From Ilex aquifolium (lineage: Eukaryota > Streptophyta > Magnoliopsida > Aquifoliales > Aquifoliaceae), in the NCBI GenBank assembly GCA_951799425.1, contig OX637401.1, positions 18,661,001 through 18,725,000 of the forward strand: a DNA stretch of 64,000 bases, in the 5' to 3' direction. The notes below the pieces were generated by a model that saw nothing but the letters and a program-made list of their open reading frames with translations, was not told where the DNA came from and searched no databases. A program made the position numbers and the translations under genes. Numbering within the stretch: position 1 is the first letter of the stretch; each line of letters opens with the position of its first letter. Positions 48,271 to 60,564 of the stretch are shown in pieces.

Positions 48271-49538
48271 GTCTGATTTGTCCTCGCCTTTACCTGATCG
48301 ATTTCTTTATGGACTAATGGGGTAATTTTCACTTAATCTGCAGGAGAGTGTACAGTTGTGGGTTGGACTAGACAGATTTAGGAGGGGTAATTTTGAAAAA
48401 AATTTATTGAGTAATGACATATTGATAGAACTTCAAAATCTATTATAGAATATCATCAAAATTCACGGCAAAATTGAGAAACTAAATGAGCATCTCATAT
48501 GATTTTAAACTGAATAATATATAACAGAGTACATAGGAAGACAGATCAATTTAGTTTAATAGGTCATAACATGCTAGCAGCATCTCATAAAACTGTATTA
48601 TGTAACAAAAAACTTGTTACAAAGCCTGATGGGATTATTTCTGGTTTAAATTTCCCCTTTTTACTATGTTTTATTGTTTTATTCTCTGATGGTAATCTTT
48701 ACATGAACAATACAGGCACCAAGGAAATTTATTTGGTCATCTTTTACTGTAAGTATTCTTTCTTATTCTCTACATGTTTATTTCTCTACCACCTAGGCAG
48801 ATTCCAACATGACTTAACTTGGAACATGGGGAGTGAAACGTACGCTAGCACTACATCCCAAGTTCAACTCTCCTAACCATATAAATTTCTAATTAAATTG
48901 ATACGTGTGATCACCAGGTGATTTGTGTGTACTCAAATATTTGCTTTATGACCATGTGTCCAAAAGATGGGTGATTGGATGTTTTCCCTTTACATGACTT
49001 GGGGCCTCAAGCCTAGACAATGGTGTCCAAATGAAAATTGTTAAGCATGGGCTCAACCCTGCCCTGCAATATATGTAAACTATGTTACTTGCAAAGCTGA
49101 ATTTGACTCATGCTGATCAACTTATACACATGACCCTCTTGTTTTAATTACTTGTGTGGCATTTTTGCAGATATCCTGCAAGCCATTATGTTTATCATAG
49201 GTAAGCCCCTGCATCTTTTCTAATTTAATTATTAATATAAGTTCTACAGTAGTACACAACTGCTTTGATAGTTTTGAAGGAATGAAAATAAGAGAAATAG
49301 AAACCAGAAAAAGAGGGAAACCTAATCCATTCATTTGAATAAGAAATGAAGAGAGACAGTGAAGGAACGTATAGAAAGATTTTTTAGTTTCTCAGTCTTC
49401 AAATTATGTTGCTTTAGCCAACTGTGTAGGTGGTAATCACGTAGAGAAGTGATGTGTTTTGTACTGCACATACCAAATAAGTAGGGTATAAAAAAGGCCT
49501 ATGTTTAGAAGTTTTTTCAACTAAGAACCATGGTTATA

Positions 49539-49702
49539 GTGAGGGCGAGTCTTGACGTAGCTATAAGGTTGATCCATTGTGGGGGCGTTACGGGTTTAAG
49601 TCAAAGGAATAGTCTCTTTGCATGTGGGGTAAAGCTGTGTACGCGTGCCCCTCTTTAGATCCTACAGTAGTACAAGAGCAGTTCACTAGACTGCTCGTCT
49701 TT
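49539..49702 (+). mobile_element. Au-like SINE in intron 3 of copy 3
   Basis: It begins near GGGCGAGTCTTGACG, has 'cgggtttaagtc' in the B-box place, then 'agtctctttgcatgtggggtaa' and 'gctgtgtacg', the order I recall for the plant Au SINE, and ends in a short T run. The flanks AACCATGGTTATA (49526-49538) and AACCATGGTTCTA (49703-49715) are a 13-bp target duplication with one mismatch. Copy 2 has the empty site at about 28439-28452. Confidence 0.75.
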
Positions 49703-50912
49703 AACCATGGTTCTAAAGATACAGCACCGGATCAGTTTCTCATGGCTTTCCTCTTAATTTTCTTGCACAGGACTGCAAATTGCAGCAAAATTTCTGATTG
49801 GGTTACCAAGCATATTTGTGTTTATAATCTATAAACTGCGAAGAAGGCATTTGTCGATGTTTGATACAATTGAAAGGTTTCTACGAAGTCAGAATAACTT
49901 CATGCCCATTAGGTACTCCTATTCAGAGGTTAAAAAGATGACAAAAGGCTTCAAGGACAAATTGGGTGAAGGGGGTTATGGTACTGTGTATAAAGGAAAG
50001 CTTCGAAGTGGTTGACTTGCAGCAGTAAAGATATTGGGCAAATCCAAAGCTAATGGGCAAGAATTCATCAATGAGGTTGCATCGATAGGAAGGATTCACC
50101 ATGTCAATGTGGTGCAACTAATTGGATTTTGTGCTGAGAGATCCAAGCGCGCTCTTGTGTACGAATTCATGTCGAATGGTTCACTGGAGAAGTACATCCT
50201 TCCTCGAGAAGGAAGGATCTCCTTGAGCTGGGAGAAGAAGTACGAGATTGCACTTGGTGTGGCTCGTGGAATTGAATACTTGCATCGAGGCTGTGATATT
50301 CAGATTCTCCATTTCGATATCAAGCCACACAACATTCTTCTAGATGATAACTTCATTCCAAAAGTTTCTGACTTTGGGCTAGCCAAATTGTATCCAACTG
50401 ATAACAGCATTGTGAATCTAACTGCAGCTCGGGGAACAATAGGTTATGTAGCTCCAGAATTGATCAACAGAAGCATCGGAGGTGTCTCATCTAAGGCTGA
50501 TGTTTACAGCTTTGGAATGTTGTTGATGGAAATGGTAGGATTAAAGACAGAGTTGATGCACACTGAAGAGAATTCTACCCAATACTTTCCATTCTGGATT
50601 TACGATCGGTTCAATAAAGGCAAGGAAATTGAAATTGAAGAAGCAACTGATGATGAAAAGAAAATCACTAGGAAGATGACCTTGGTTTCATTATGGTGCA
50701 TCCAGAAAAATCCAGTTGGCCGTCCTTCAATGAGAAAGGTAGTGGAGATGCTGGAAGGGGAAGTTGAACATTTGCAAATGCCTCCTGATCCTTGTCAAAC
50801 TACTCAAGATGCACCATTTGAGCATGCATTCAGTGGAGAATCCACAGAGTCAAAGGCTTTGCTGTGTAATTCTTCTAGTTACATCAACTCCTTAGATGTG
50901 GTTATAGATTGA

Positions 50913-53345
50913 AAAGCTGATAGTTTAACCACAAATCACACTACATTGCTAGGTTAGTTCACAAGTTAATATATATATGTTGTAATCTTCTTCTAGTCAT
51001 GCATGAATACATCAATGGCCCCATAATTTCAATAGCAGAAATATGAGTGTCTCAAGAAGTTTAACAATTCAAAACTTTTGGCAAATCGCTTCTACTGAGT
51101 TCCCCAATAGTATATTAGCTTAGTAGCTTAACTCTTTCTACTGGTGTGGCGCTGCTAGGACCATTTGTACCATAGCAGATCAAAAAAAAATAAAATTGTA
51201 TGGAATGCTTGGCTAGAATTTATTATGCATAGAGAATCAAAACACTATTAGATGGTTCATCTTACTAAAATTATGTTGGCTTAATCAACCTTGATTGCTA
51301 ACATTTGAAAACAAAAAACAAAATTCAGTCTAAAATGATCTGAACTTCAATTGAATTGAGTTATGTTTCTTGAACCTACCGATGAGTTTAAACGGAGATT
51401 GAATCAAAAGGAGATAGAGATAGAGTACACATATGCAAGGAGGAGACTGAAATATGTCAGTTAAGAATTCAAGTCGACATTAATTTTGAGTCAAGATTTG
51501 GTTCTCCCTTTATTTTATATGAGGTTGATCAAAGGGCTGTAACTTATTTGTTGCACGTTGTTACTCAAATTTAAATTTGGTCTAACCTTGTGTAAGGCCT
51601 GGGGTGCGCTTATATGTCATGTAGAAAGAAACTCTGGGGTCAATCCTCTACTACTTAGGTCAGAAAGAAAATTCAAATGAATTCAATGCTTTGGAAGCAA
51701 AATATTGCCTGCTTGATACTTGTGTTTCTGCTCATTTTATAGATGTTTTCTGCTAGTTTATTACAAAAGGGATAAGGATTGATGATGTCCATCTTAACAG
51801 GATTATGGGTCGGCCCTGTACTGATTAGGATTGATGCCAAGTTGGGCTGGACTGGAAGTCAGGGATAGCAAGACAAAGGTTTTTATTTGCTATAGGGTGT
51901 TCAAGCTTGTGACAACTACTCCCTCGAATTTGGACTTGGCCCCAAATATCTAAGCCGATTGAAACTTCCAAGCTTACTTGCAAGAGGTCAGACTTGACCA
52001 CCAAACCAACCCTAAGTGTTAGCAAGACAGAGTTATTGCATCTAAGTTGATCTGGTTTGCCAAGTATAGTAGGGTGAGACAAATCTCGACATTTGGAAGA
52101 CTCCAGAAGAGTCAAGTGTGTACATTCTTAGCTTGGGAGTCCAAAGTAAGGGTGGGAGAAGTTCAACATATCTGCTGGACAAGTGTCAATCTAAAGCATC
52201 ATGAGAAAAATAAAAATTAGAAAGGCCCTGTCTTTACTTCCTCTTTCTCCAAACCTGCACAACAATCTGTTATCGTGGACAGATGCCCTTCTGTTAAGTG
52301 GGAAGAAATGTGTGATAAACCACAACATATGCTTCTTTGCGTTGTCATTTTTGTTTCTATTTTTTTTATCTGAGTTTATTTTCAGCTGGCCTTGAAAAGG
52401 CAAACAAGCTCTGGTGGAGATGGTAATCCTGCCAACCTTCAAGAATGATCTAAATATTTCACTGACAATGATCTAAATGTTTCAGATTCAGAATGAATTC
52501 ATTACCAGGGTTGAAACATTTAGTTTTGTAAAAGGACCAATTACTGGTAATAAAATCACTTATAATGAACTTACATTAACCTTCCAAAAATCATTACAAC
52601 CAAGGAAAACAATCACTTGTTGAATTTAAGGCCGCTAAATACAATTTGGCATTTAGGCAAAAGTTGTAAACAGGGTCATTTAAACTTTAGTATTATTATA
52701 TAATTTAGTAGTATAACTAGAATTTTATTTTAAAATTATCCTTTTTTCTTTTTGAGATGTAAAATTGATCGTAGGGATTTATTAATATTAATTCTTTTAT
52801 TTTTGTGAGAGTACATGTTACAGGTATTCTCAATATTGTATAAGAAATACATGCATTTGAAAAAAAAAATTAAAAAAAATCTCAGCACCAAAAAAAAAAA
52901 TTCTAGTTTTTATACAGCTTAATGTTTCTATTGAAGTGTTAATAGTTGTCGATAAAACTATTGCTAGATTTTTATTCTGAAAAATAACTCTTAAGTTATC
53001 ATCATCAGAAAATTGATCCATTTCACAAAATTCTAAACATCTTGATAATATCCTTTTAAGTTTGTGAGAGAAAAAAAAAATATTTTAAGTAACAGAGAAT
53101 GAGAGAAATGGGAAAGGAGAGACTAGTATGAAGATGTCATTAATTTTATTTTTTATTTTTTTTTGAAAATATGAGTAAGAAAAAAATATGTCCAACTTAT
53201 ACACTTTAAATACATCTCAAAAGATCAATTGAGAAAATACTAATTAGAATAATTATGGTTTGAAAATATTGGAGAATCGGTTACTGATAAGTATTGAGTT
53301 ATTTGTAGTTGTGAATTAGCATATAAAAGGAGGATAAAATATTAA
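50913..53345 (+). repeat. Duplicated 3' flank, copy 3
   Basis: Collinear with 338-2712 and 29649-31784. It keeps the ~500 bp lost from copy 2 and lacks the foldback element. Compared with copy 1 it has lost a short part near 51622 but holds the block at about 51880-52140 that copy 1 lacks. No gene seen. Confidence 0.85.
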
Positions 53346-53527
53346 GAGTAATTTTTGTTAGATTAAAAATTTGATCTAACTTATTGATATAATGAGGTGA
53401 CAATTGATATGATCCAATAGGATAATTATAACTAAAACACTTGAATTTTTTAAATAGAACTATATTACTTGACACATCATTAGATAAATAAAGTGGGTCA
53501 AAAATTTAAATCTCAATAATAATACTC
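53346..53527. mobile_element. Short MITE, GAGTA-ended (longest copy)
   Basis: 182 bp with inverted ends, as at 2713-2855, with about 39 more internal bases. A second diverged copy of its right two-thirds lies at about 53934-54036. Confidence 0.6.
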
Positions 53528-53661
53528 ATTACTTGATGGTGTAACATAAAAAAACTAGCAATAACCACGTGCTACAATACAAAAAATTAAACATCGGTCG
53601 TGCAACTTTTATATTTTAAATAGATTTTTTTTTAATTATATAATTTAAAATAAAAAATAAA

Positions 53662-53701
<40 letters not shown>

Positions 53702-54207
53702 GGTGTGAACTAGTAGAGTTGTGTAACATTAACAAATGCGTTGATTGAGTTATTTAATAATTATGACTGTGTAGAAAAAATGATATTTTTGAACAAAAAA
53801 AAATTTTGAAATGATTTTTGTACCATTGGAATAAAGTAAAAAAAATAAAATTGGATTAATCTTAACCATTATTGTATTTTCATAAGTTAAAATTCAACAT
53901 TCTAAATGTAATATTAGATAAATATACAAAATATAATTATAACTAATACTCTGGAATTTTTTAATTGGATTTATATTACATGACACATCATTAGATAAAT
54001 AAAGTGGGTCAAAATTTTAAATCTCAATAATATTAATGATGATGTGATATCAAAATATATACAAAATAGTATTGGATATGTTTTTTGAGAATAGTATTGG
54101 ATATGTTGAGAAGAGAAGACTAAGACAAGAAAAATTATTGTTTTATTCATAATCAATCATAAAAAAATATGGAGCCCCGGTGTCGGCACCCGTTGAATTA
54201 CTGTAAA
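53528..54207. other. AT-rich intergenic DNA with partial MITE copy
   Basis: It contains a GA tract (about 53663-53697) and, at 53934-54036, sequence matching 53421-53527 ('gacacatcattagataaataaa' and neighbours). No gene. Confidence 0.5.
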
Positions 54208-55930
54208 TTTTTTTTTTCCTCGTGCAAGATGAGGAACAAGAGTGGGAAAGTAAATAAGAATACTACAAAAAAAACCAAGGAAAATTTACTACTAAACTAC
54301 TACTAGGATCCACAAGCCAGCTCAAAATCCTTGAGAACCACCTCCCTTACTGCTTGTGGGAGCACTGTTTCGGTGAATATTTCATCCCTCTTGACAGATA
54401 ATTCCTACTTGGCCAAGGCATGGACAGCTTTGTTTGAATCCCTGTAAACATGGATCATGCACCAGTCTGGGTGGAGTGCTAGCAGGAGTTTGATATCTGC
54501 TATAATGTTGCAGATAGACCAAGGCATTCTAAACTGTGGGATCGTGGCTGCATGGATCGACTATAACTTGTAAATCTCCTTCAATTGTAACATAATTCCA
54601 CCCCTTTGCTTGTGCCCACTGTGCAGCATTTTTGGCCGCTAATGCTTCCTCAATAAGAGGATCCTCACCTTGGTCAATCTTAGTTGATGCTTCTAATATT
54701 TTGCCTTGTGAGTCCCTGGCAACTGCAGCAAGGCAGGACGCTCCCTTGGCAATTGCAGCATCAATGTTGATTTTGGTTGTGCCTTCTTTTGGGGGGGGGG
54801 GGGGGGGGGGGAGACCAACAGTTCTGGATATGACCTGTTGCAAGTTGCTATGAGCTTTCCTCCCTTGTGTGAGCCATGACAAACTAGAATTCTTAGCAAG
54901 CATCCAAAACTTCTTGAAGGATTGTCAAGTGGTCAGCTTTTGCATCTCTGAACAGTATTTTATTCCTCCACTTCCAAATGGTTGACATAAAGATTGCTGC
55001 AAAAGGGGACTAGTTGACTATGATGTGGGCAGTTTGGACCAAATGCTAGGGGGATTAAGGATATTATGGGTCCGTTCTTGCATTGAGAGGTGAGAGAAAA
55101 TTTCAGTTCTGAAGCCCCATCTGTGAAACCATATCAAACAAGCAACTGCACAAGTAAAGAACATATGTGTTTCTGTTTCTAGTGCTTGTTTGCAAAAGGG
55201 ACATAATGGGTCAAGGATAGGGACTCTTGATGCCAAAATACTTTTGGTTGGGAGACTTTCAGTAGATGCTCTCCAGAGAAACATTTTATGCCTTGCGTGC
55301 AATGGGTACTTCCATAGCTTACTCCAATCCGTGCTGCTAAGATAACAGCTGTTTGCATCCTTCTCAGTTCTATAAAGTGAGTAAGCTGATTTGGTAGTGA
55401 ATTGTCCTGCTGCATTGGGTATCCAGGCCATCTGGTCTTCTGTTGGATATGAAGGAAGTTTTATTTTGAGTATGGCTTGTATAGTTGAGGGCAGAATAAG
55501 GTTTGAATCAATTGTTGATTCCAGGTTTGGCTAACTGTGCTTGGCAAGAATCCATAACTGTGCTTGGTAGGGAATCCAAGTCTTGGATCAGCTGGGGTTT
55601 AAGTGAAGGAATGTTCGGGATCCATGGATCTGTCCAGACATTAATTTTATGCCCATTTTGTACAACATAGCATGCGCCCCTCTCAATAATGTGCCTACAA
55701 AAAAGGATCTAATTCTCCTGTCTAAAGGATCTAATTCTCCAGTGTGACCCCACCAAAAGGATCTAATTCGCCTGTCAAGTGATTGACATGTTGACTTTGG
55801 TAGAAGAGTAGATTGCATGGCATAAGCTGGCAAGGCCAAGGCAGTAGATTTAATCAACGTAGCTCTACCCGCAAAAGACAAGAGATTAGCTTTCCACCCT
55901 TGCCGTTGAATTATTGCCTTCATAATGAGG
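54208..55930 (-). mobile_element. 5'-truncated LINE (L1-type), decayed
   Basis: On the minus strand, 55930-55588 encodes the end of a non-LTR reverse transcriptase (SFAGRATLIKSTALALP, then RIRSFWWGH). 55431-55018 encodes a zf-RVT domain (FTTKSAYSLY, KLWKYPLHARHKMFLWRA, CPFCKQ...ETHMFFTC). 54903-54529 encodes a plant-type RNase H (KINIDAA, EEALAAKNAAQ, EGDLQVIVD, keeping Asp, Glu and Asp in the expected order). An A tail is seen as T at 54208-54217. A 21-G run (54791-54811) lies within the RNase H part. Endonuclease and most of RT are missing and frames are broken. It abuts the end of the NLR pseudogene. Confidence 0.85.
54791..54811. repeat. Poly-G tract (21 G)
   Basis: An uninterrupted G run in the LINE remnant. 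It reads as polyproline on the minus strand. Confidence 0.95.
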
Positions 55931-58900
55931 AAAGGTTTCTTGAATAGCAGTTTCATACATTAACAGGGCACCCACTTCCTCTACTGTTTCGTAAACTGCT
56001 AAAATTCCAAACTCTTTTAGATTGAAACACTCTACTTCATCTACTGAAATTAGAAGCTCATCACCACCTTGCAAATGATTACCGATTAGGTAACGACTTA
56101 TCCACATCATATCTTCATTGTTTTCTCGAATAGCCACAACAAGTGGGAAATGAGACCGCACAACTTGTGTCGTCCTATGTGTTCCATTGTTATGCGCAAT
56201 GGTAGACTAATGCCACATCTTTCGACTTCATCCTTTGAGTTTGTAAACACACAGCATACATCAAAGACTTGGATCTCACGATCAATAAGCTGAGGCACAA
56301 TAACAGATACTATTAATGTTGAATCCACTAGGAACCTTATCCCCAGGAAGAAAATAGCTGTATACACCTATTTCATACAATCTCTGTGCCAAATAACCAT
56401 AATTAATAAAACCATTTGCGAAAGGTATAGAGGGAGGTAGGGAGAGAGAGAGACACCTAGAGAGGAAGCATCTTTGGTTTAGTTTCTACTATTATGTTGT
56501 AGCAGTTTAACTTGATGTCTCCCATGGCTTCTAAGCTCAAGAATCCCGATCTCTTTAACATCTCTATATCAACAACTTTAATGGGTTCTACCTCAACGTC
56601 GACTAGATTGTGGGAATTCCTGCAGAAAATGTGTGGGGTTGGCCAAATTTGTTGATAGGATACCTTTTCCAGCGATGTGCATTTATGAATGTGGTTTGCA
56701 CTTAAGTCCAAGAACTGCAGCGGGGAGAGGTTACTAAAATCCAAGGGAAAGGTAGCATTACACAGATTGCTGACTTAGTTTCACAAGAGAGCATGGTAAC
56801 GAAATTGATAGAATTTCTGAGCTTTTTCTGGGACTTGATACCCACGACCTAATAATTGCACACTAGGACTGAACCTCCTTTTGTGCTAGAGAGTGCTTGA
56901 TTTATAGCAATTCCATCAGCAACAAGCACTTTCAAAGAACTCTTTGTCGTCAACTCTGTTGGCAAACAGCCAATAATGGAGCATCCAAAGATGTTTAAGT
57001 GTCTCAAGTTGTTTTAGCATAAGAATGTTTTTGGGAAGCATCTTAAGATTTTTGCAATCTTTTAAATTCAATAAAATGAGTCCTTCTAGCTTTCCAATGG
57101 ATTCATGAACCTCAACCAAATTTAGACAATCTTCAAGAATCAATCTCTCAAGATTTGGCAGTCCTGAGAAGTCAGAAGTTTTGGTAAGTTGATGGGGATG
57201 ACTGAGATCAAGCATTTTCAGAATCCTAAGAACATGAATAAAGAAAAATCATTCGCATAAACAAAATAAAGACCATAAGAGAAGGAAATTAAAACAGATG
57301 AATTACCTAAGTGCCTTCCCAAACCTGTTTCAAGCTGCTATAATGCATGTCAAGAGGAACCAACCTTTCCATTGGAAAATCACTAGTTATAGTTCTTAAA
57401 GGACATCCATGCCAACACAACCATCTTAAAGTCTTGGGGAATTTTTCGAAACATCCAGTGATTTGTACATAATTGATTTGGAGTAGTCTTAATCTATACA
57501 TCCTTGCAAATGCATCAGCTTCAACAAACTTTCACATACTTGAATTTCTTAATGAAATGTCAACTGGGGCTCCAGGAGTATCAGCTCAAACAATGTCTTT
57601 TTATTGAATTGCCTATGTCTGACAATAATGATTTGTCAAGAATTTCTGTGCAGCTACGCTTTCTTGCATCATTATCACTAAATCTAGTGATGACAGGCTC
57701 ATCTTCATCAAACAAACGCATATCAAAGATGAGGCTTTCAATTTTTTCTGTGCCCTAATATAAAAGGAATATGTATTAAAATGGAACCAAATAAGGAGAA
57801 CAAACAAAAAGTAAGAATATTGTTGTCCAAGAAAAAGGAAAGACCATCAATAATCTATAAGTATGTTGTAGATAGAATATACGCATGAGAAGCATGTTCC
57901 TTACAGTTTTTTCTATCATTATCGTATAATAATCCTTATGATGCCACAATCTGCTTTGTTTTCCTGGCTCCTTAGGTGACTCTTGACGAACAATTTCTCT
58001 TCCCATCTCTTGAATCAATTGGTGCATGGTCAACTTATTAAACATATCGACTGCTAGGAGGCAACTATCAGTTAGATTTTGAATCCCAATTGTTGTGTGG
58101 GAATCACATTAATCTAGTATTGTAAGTACCCAATCCCTATCCCATCCAACAAAGAAACACGCAATGTGGAGAAACAAATCTTTGTCATGGTCATCTTGTA
58201 AAGAATCATAGCTTATTATAAGTTTTCTAAGAATTTGACTATTAGGAATTGCCTTCAATTTCTTCGATGCACTTTCCTAGACGTTTACACTCTTCCTAGA
58301 TAGAGAAGAACCCAAAACTTGAAGAGCTAAAGGAAGCCCTCCGCAGTGATGTACTAAGCTTATTGAGTGCTTCAAGTAATCTTCAATGGGATGGACTTGT
58401 CCAAAGGCATACCAACTAAAGAGCTTAAGTGATTCTTTAAAATTTAGATGTTCAACCTGATGCATCTTATGAACTTTAAGAGGATTTAGCAACCCTTTGT
58501 TCCATGTTGTTACAATAATTCTACTTCCAGGACTAAACAATTTTCGCATTCCAAAAACTGCATTAAGTTGATCAATATGATCCGCATTGTCAAGAACAAG
58601 AAGAAGTCTTTTATAGCATATGGCAGCTGCAATTCTAGGAATTCCTTCATCAACACAACTTAATTTTTTCTCTTTCCCAATATCCAAAAGAAGTTGTTTT
58701 TGCAACTTAGCTAAACCATTTGGTTCTTGCGAACGTTCCCTGATATTTGCAAGAAAGCTACTAGCATCAAATTTTCCTTTGTTTAGATTATAAACAAATT
58801 TGGCAATGGTTGACTTCCCAATACCACCCATGCCATGTGACTACACTAACATCTATTGCCCCATCTTGTAACCACAAATTGATATTTTCGACTCGTAGAT

Positions 58901-59912
58901 ATATCCCAATCAAGAAAGGGGTGAGACTCAGGACTCTACGATTCACTTTATCTCCAATCACTTTAACAATATTTTTAATAAACATTGCCTCGTGCCTACA
59001 AATCACAATGAAAAGGCAAAAGTAAGCACATTAAATATGTGTTGAATAATTACTCATTCGTGAGAAAACCATATACAAAAAGAAGACCTTTTTGGGAAAG
59101 CTACCAAAATTTCAAGATCTAATTGTAGGTCTTTTTTCTAACTATTTCCAAAATCTAAAAGCACTAAATTGAATTAATTTTGAACTTTTCCCAAGGGATG
59201 TCATATTTTTAACATGATTTTAACAAAGTTTAAAGATAAAAAATCCAAACATGTGTTATTATATTTTTGTGGAAATATCTAATAACAATAGTTATTGGGA
59301 AAAATTATGCATTGCAGAGAAAAATTGTACATACAATGATGTAATGGTGGCATTCTTAGAGTACGATAGATGTTGATGTTCATGCAATCTTTATGGTAGG
59401 AATTGAATCTATGCTCGAGGAGACATATTATAAGGAAATTAACCATTAGAATGATTTTTTAAGACCATTCTTGCCAAATTTGCAAAAATTTTGAGTGCTT
59501 CCTTCTAACGCTCCACTGTTTTCATCCACTCCTTTTTTCTTTCATTGGTTCCTCCATCGAATCCCTTCTCGTGACTAGTAAAGGCTTCTGCAAAACTCCC
59601 CGTTTGTCTCCAAACTTCGGACGGATCTATATCATAGAATATAGGTAAAACTTTATGCATAGATATCCTTTTGTGCTGGAGAATCTCGACAAGTTGATCG
59701 AGACACCATCTTCTAACTCAATATTCTCCTCCCCCCCCCCCCCCCCTTTCAATTTCATCATTATCTCTAAATGTGTGGAATCCTGCTTCAACCAAAGTTG
59801 TATAGAGGTGATTGGTAAAAGTCTCGTGGGTGTCTTCACCTCTAAAGCTCAAAAACATATCGTAAACACATCGGGATACAGAAGTAGAGGCTTGGGGTCT
59901 AAAAATAGCCAT
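55931..59912 (-). pseudogene. TIR-NBS-LRR (TNL) resistance gene, broken
   Basis: Minus-strand pieces in family order. TIR at 59912-59480: YDMFLSFRGEDT, then a C16 tract at 59731-59746 that breaks the frame, then a FYDIDPSEVWRQTG region with a stop in VER*KEAL. NB-ARC at about 59000-58080: GMGGIGKST P-loop after a frameshift near 58840, LLLVLDNAD kinase-2 ending in Asp as in TNLs, GSRIIVTT, GLPLALQVLGSS, stops at 58267 and near 58110, and MHQLIQEMGREIV. LRRs at about 57760-56450, including LRWLCWHGCPL and LDLSHPHQLTKTSDFSGLPNLE. A C-terminal jelly-roll-like domain follows (GGDELLISV). NLRs of this type sense pathogen effectors in the cytoplasm or nucleus. At least five disruptions make a working product unlikely; some introns were not fixed. 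Confidence 0.85.
59731..59746. repeat. Poly-C tract (16 C) in the TIR region
   Basis: The run reads as polyglycine after FRDNDEIERG on the minus strand and coincides with loss of the TIR reading frame. Confidence 0.95.
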
Positions 59913-60560
59913 TGAACAAATCGAAGAGATGAATGATCAAACAATCTTTGCTCAATTAATGTAACCTAGTACCTGCGAGAAAGGTCAATAAATACAATTA
60001 GCAACCCAACAACCAATTAAATCTATTATAAAAATTAAGGATATTTTTGGAAATATGTCCATAACTAATTCGTTGATCCATGGTTTTTCAATGAAGCTAA
60101 TAATAACTTTTCATGAAATGCTTGAAAGTGACTATTTCATTGTTAACAACTTCTCGACAAAAGAATATTTCATTGTTAACTTTGGAAAAACTATGACCCT
60201 TGACTTAACATGTATCTAGTCTAGTAACAGCGCACATGGGCATACCGACAACAAACTACGATTTACCAGTATGACCTAGTTATGAAACCATTTATATTTT
60301 TTATTTGGGTAGATTAAGTGGTCTAACCATCCCTCTCTTAATGAGTTTGAAGTTTTTATGTAGCCCTTATTTTTTTATAACTATATAGCATCAGGGCTAA
60401 TTGTTAGTGAGCTCTAATTCTATGCCTCCATTTTCTTAGTTTGTTTACATATAATTTGTTTGAAAAATTCATAAATAGCATGAAGTTGAGAAGTTAACAC
60501 ATGAAAACACTTGAAACCCAACTAAAAAATAAAAAGTAACTCTTAAGCAAAAGAAACTAG
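59913..60560. other. Region upstream of the TNL pseudogene, no gene seen
   Basis: This should hold the pseudogene's promoter (minus sense). No TATA box, RNA gene or repeat was recognised with confidence. Confidence 0.4.
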
Positions 60561-60564
60561 GGTT

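Larger units (their letters stand above)
47221..50912 (+). pseudogene. LRK10L-type receptor-like kinase with one nonsense codon (copy 3)
   Basis: Exons 47221-48145, 48716-48748, 49171-49200 and 49771-50912 join in frame (phase 1, GT-AG) to 710 codons, but codon 411 is TGA (50013-50015) where copy 2 has CGA (Arg). The stop falls after GEGGYG and five codons before the ATP-binding lysine. A 410-residue product would keep signal peptide, GUB_WAK ectodomain and membrane segment but no working kinase. The rest of the kinase frame ([14 protein letters not shown]) stays open to 50912. From 47908 the ectodomain exon no longer matches copy 2: the Cys-rich end is replaced by about 240 bp including 9-residue repeats. 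Exon 4 differs from copy 2 at only about 25-30 of 1142 bases by my count. It is either a recent pseudogene or a truncated receptor. Confidence 0.85.

Noticed and set aside
48146-48276. Continuation of the copy-3 exon-1 frame into an Ile-Tyr repeat
   Set aside because: A consensus GT donor at 48146 in the right phase ends the exon; the rest is intron microsatellite.
47946-48332. 128-codon minus-strand frame with NDSLNGA-like repeats
   Set aside because: It is the antisense shadow of the 27-bp repeat and the TA/TG microsatellite in copy 3.
50013-50015. Possible recoding (readthrough or selenocysteine) at TGA in copy 3
   Set aside because: No selenocysteine machinery is expected in land plants, the paralogue has Arg there, and CGA-to-TGA is a common mutation; nonsense is the simpler reading.
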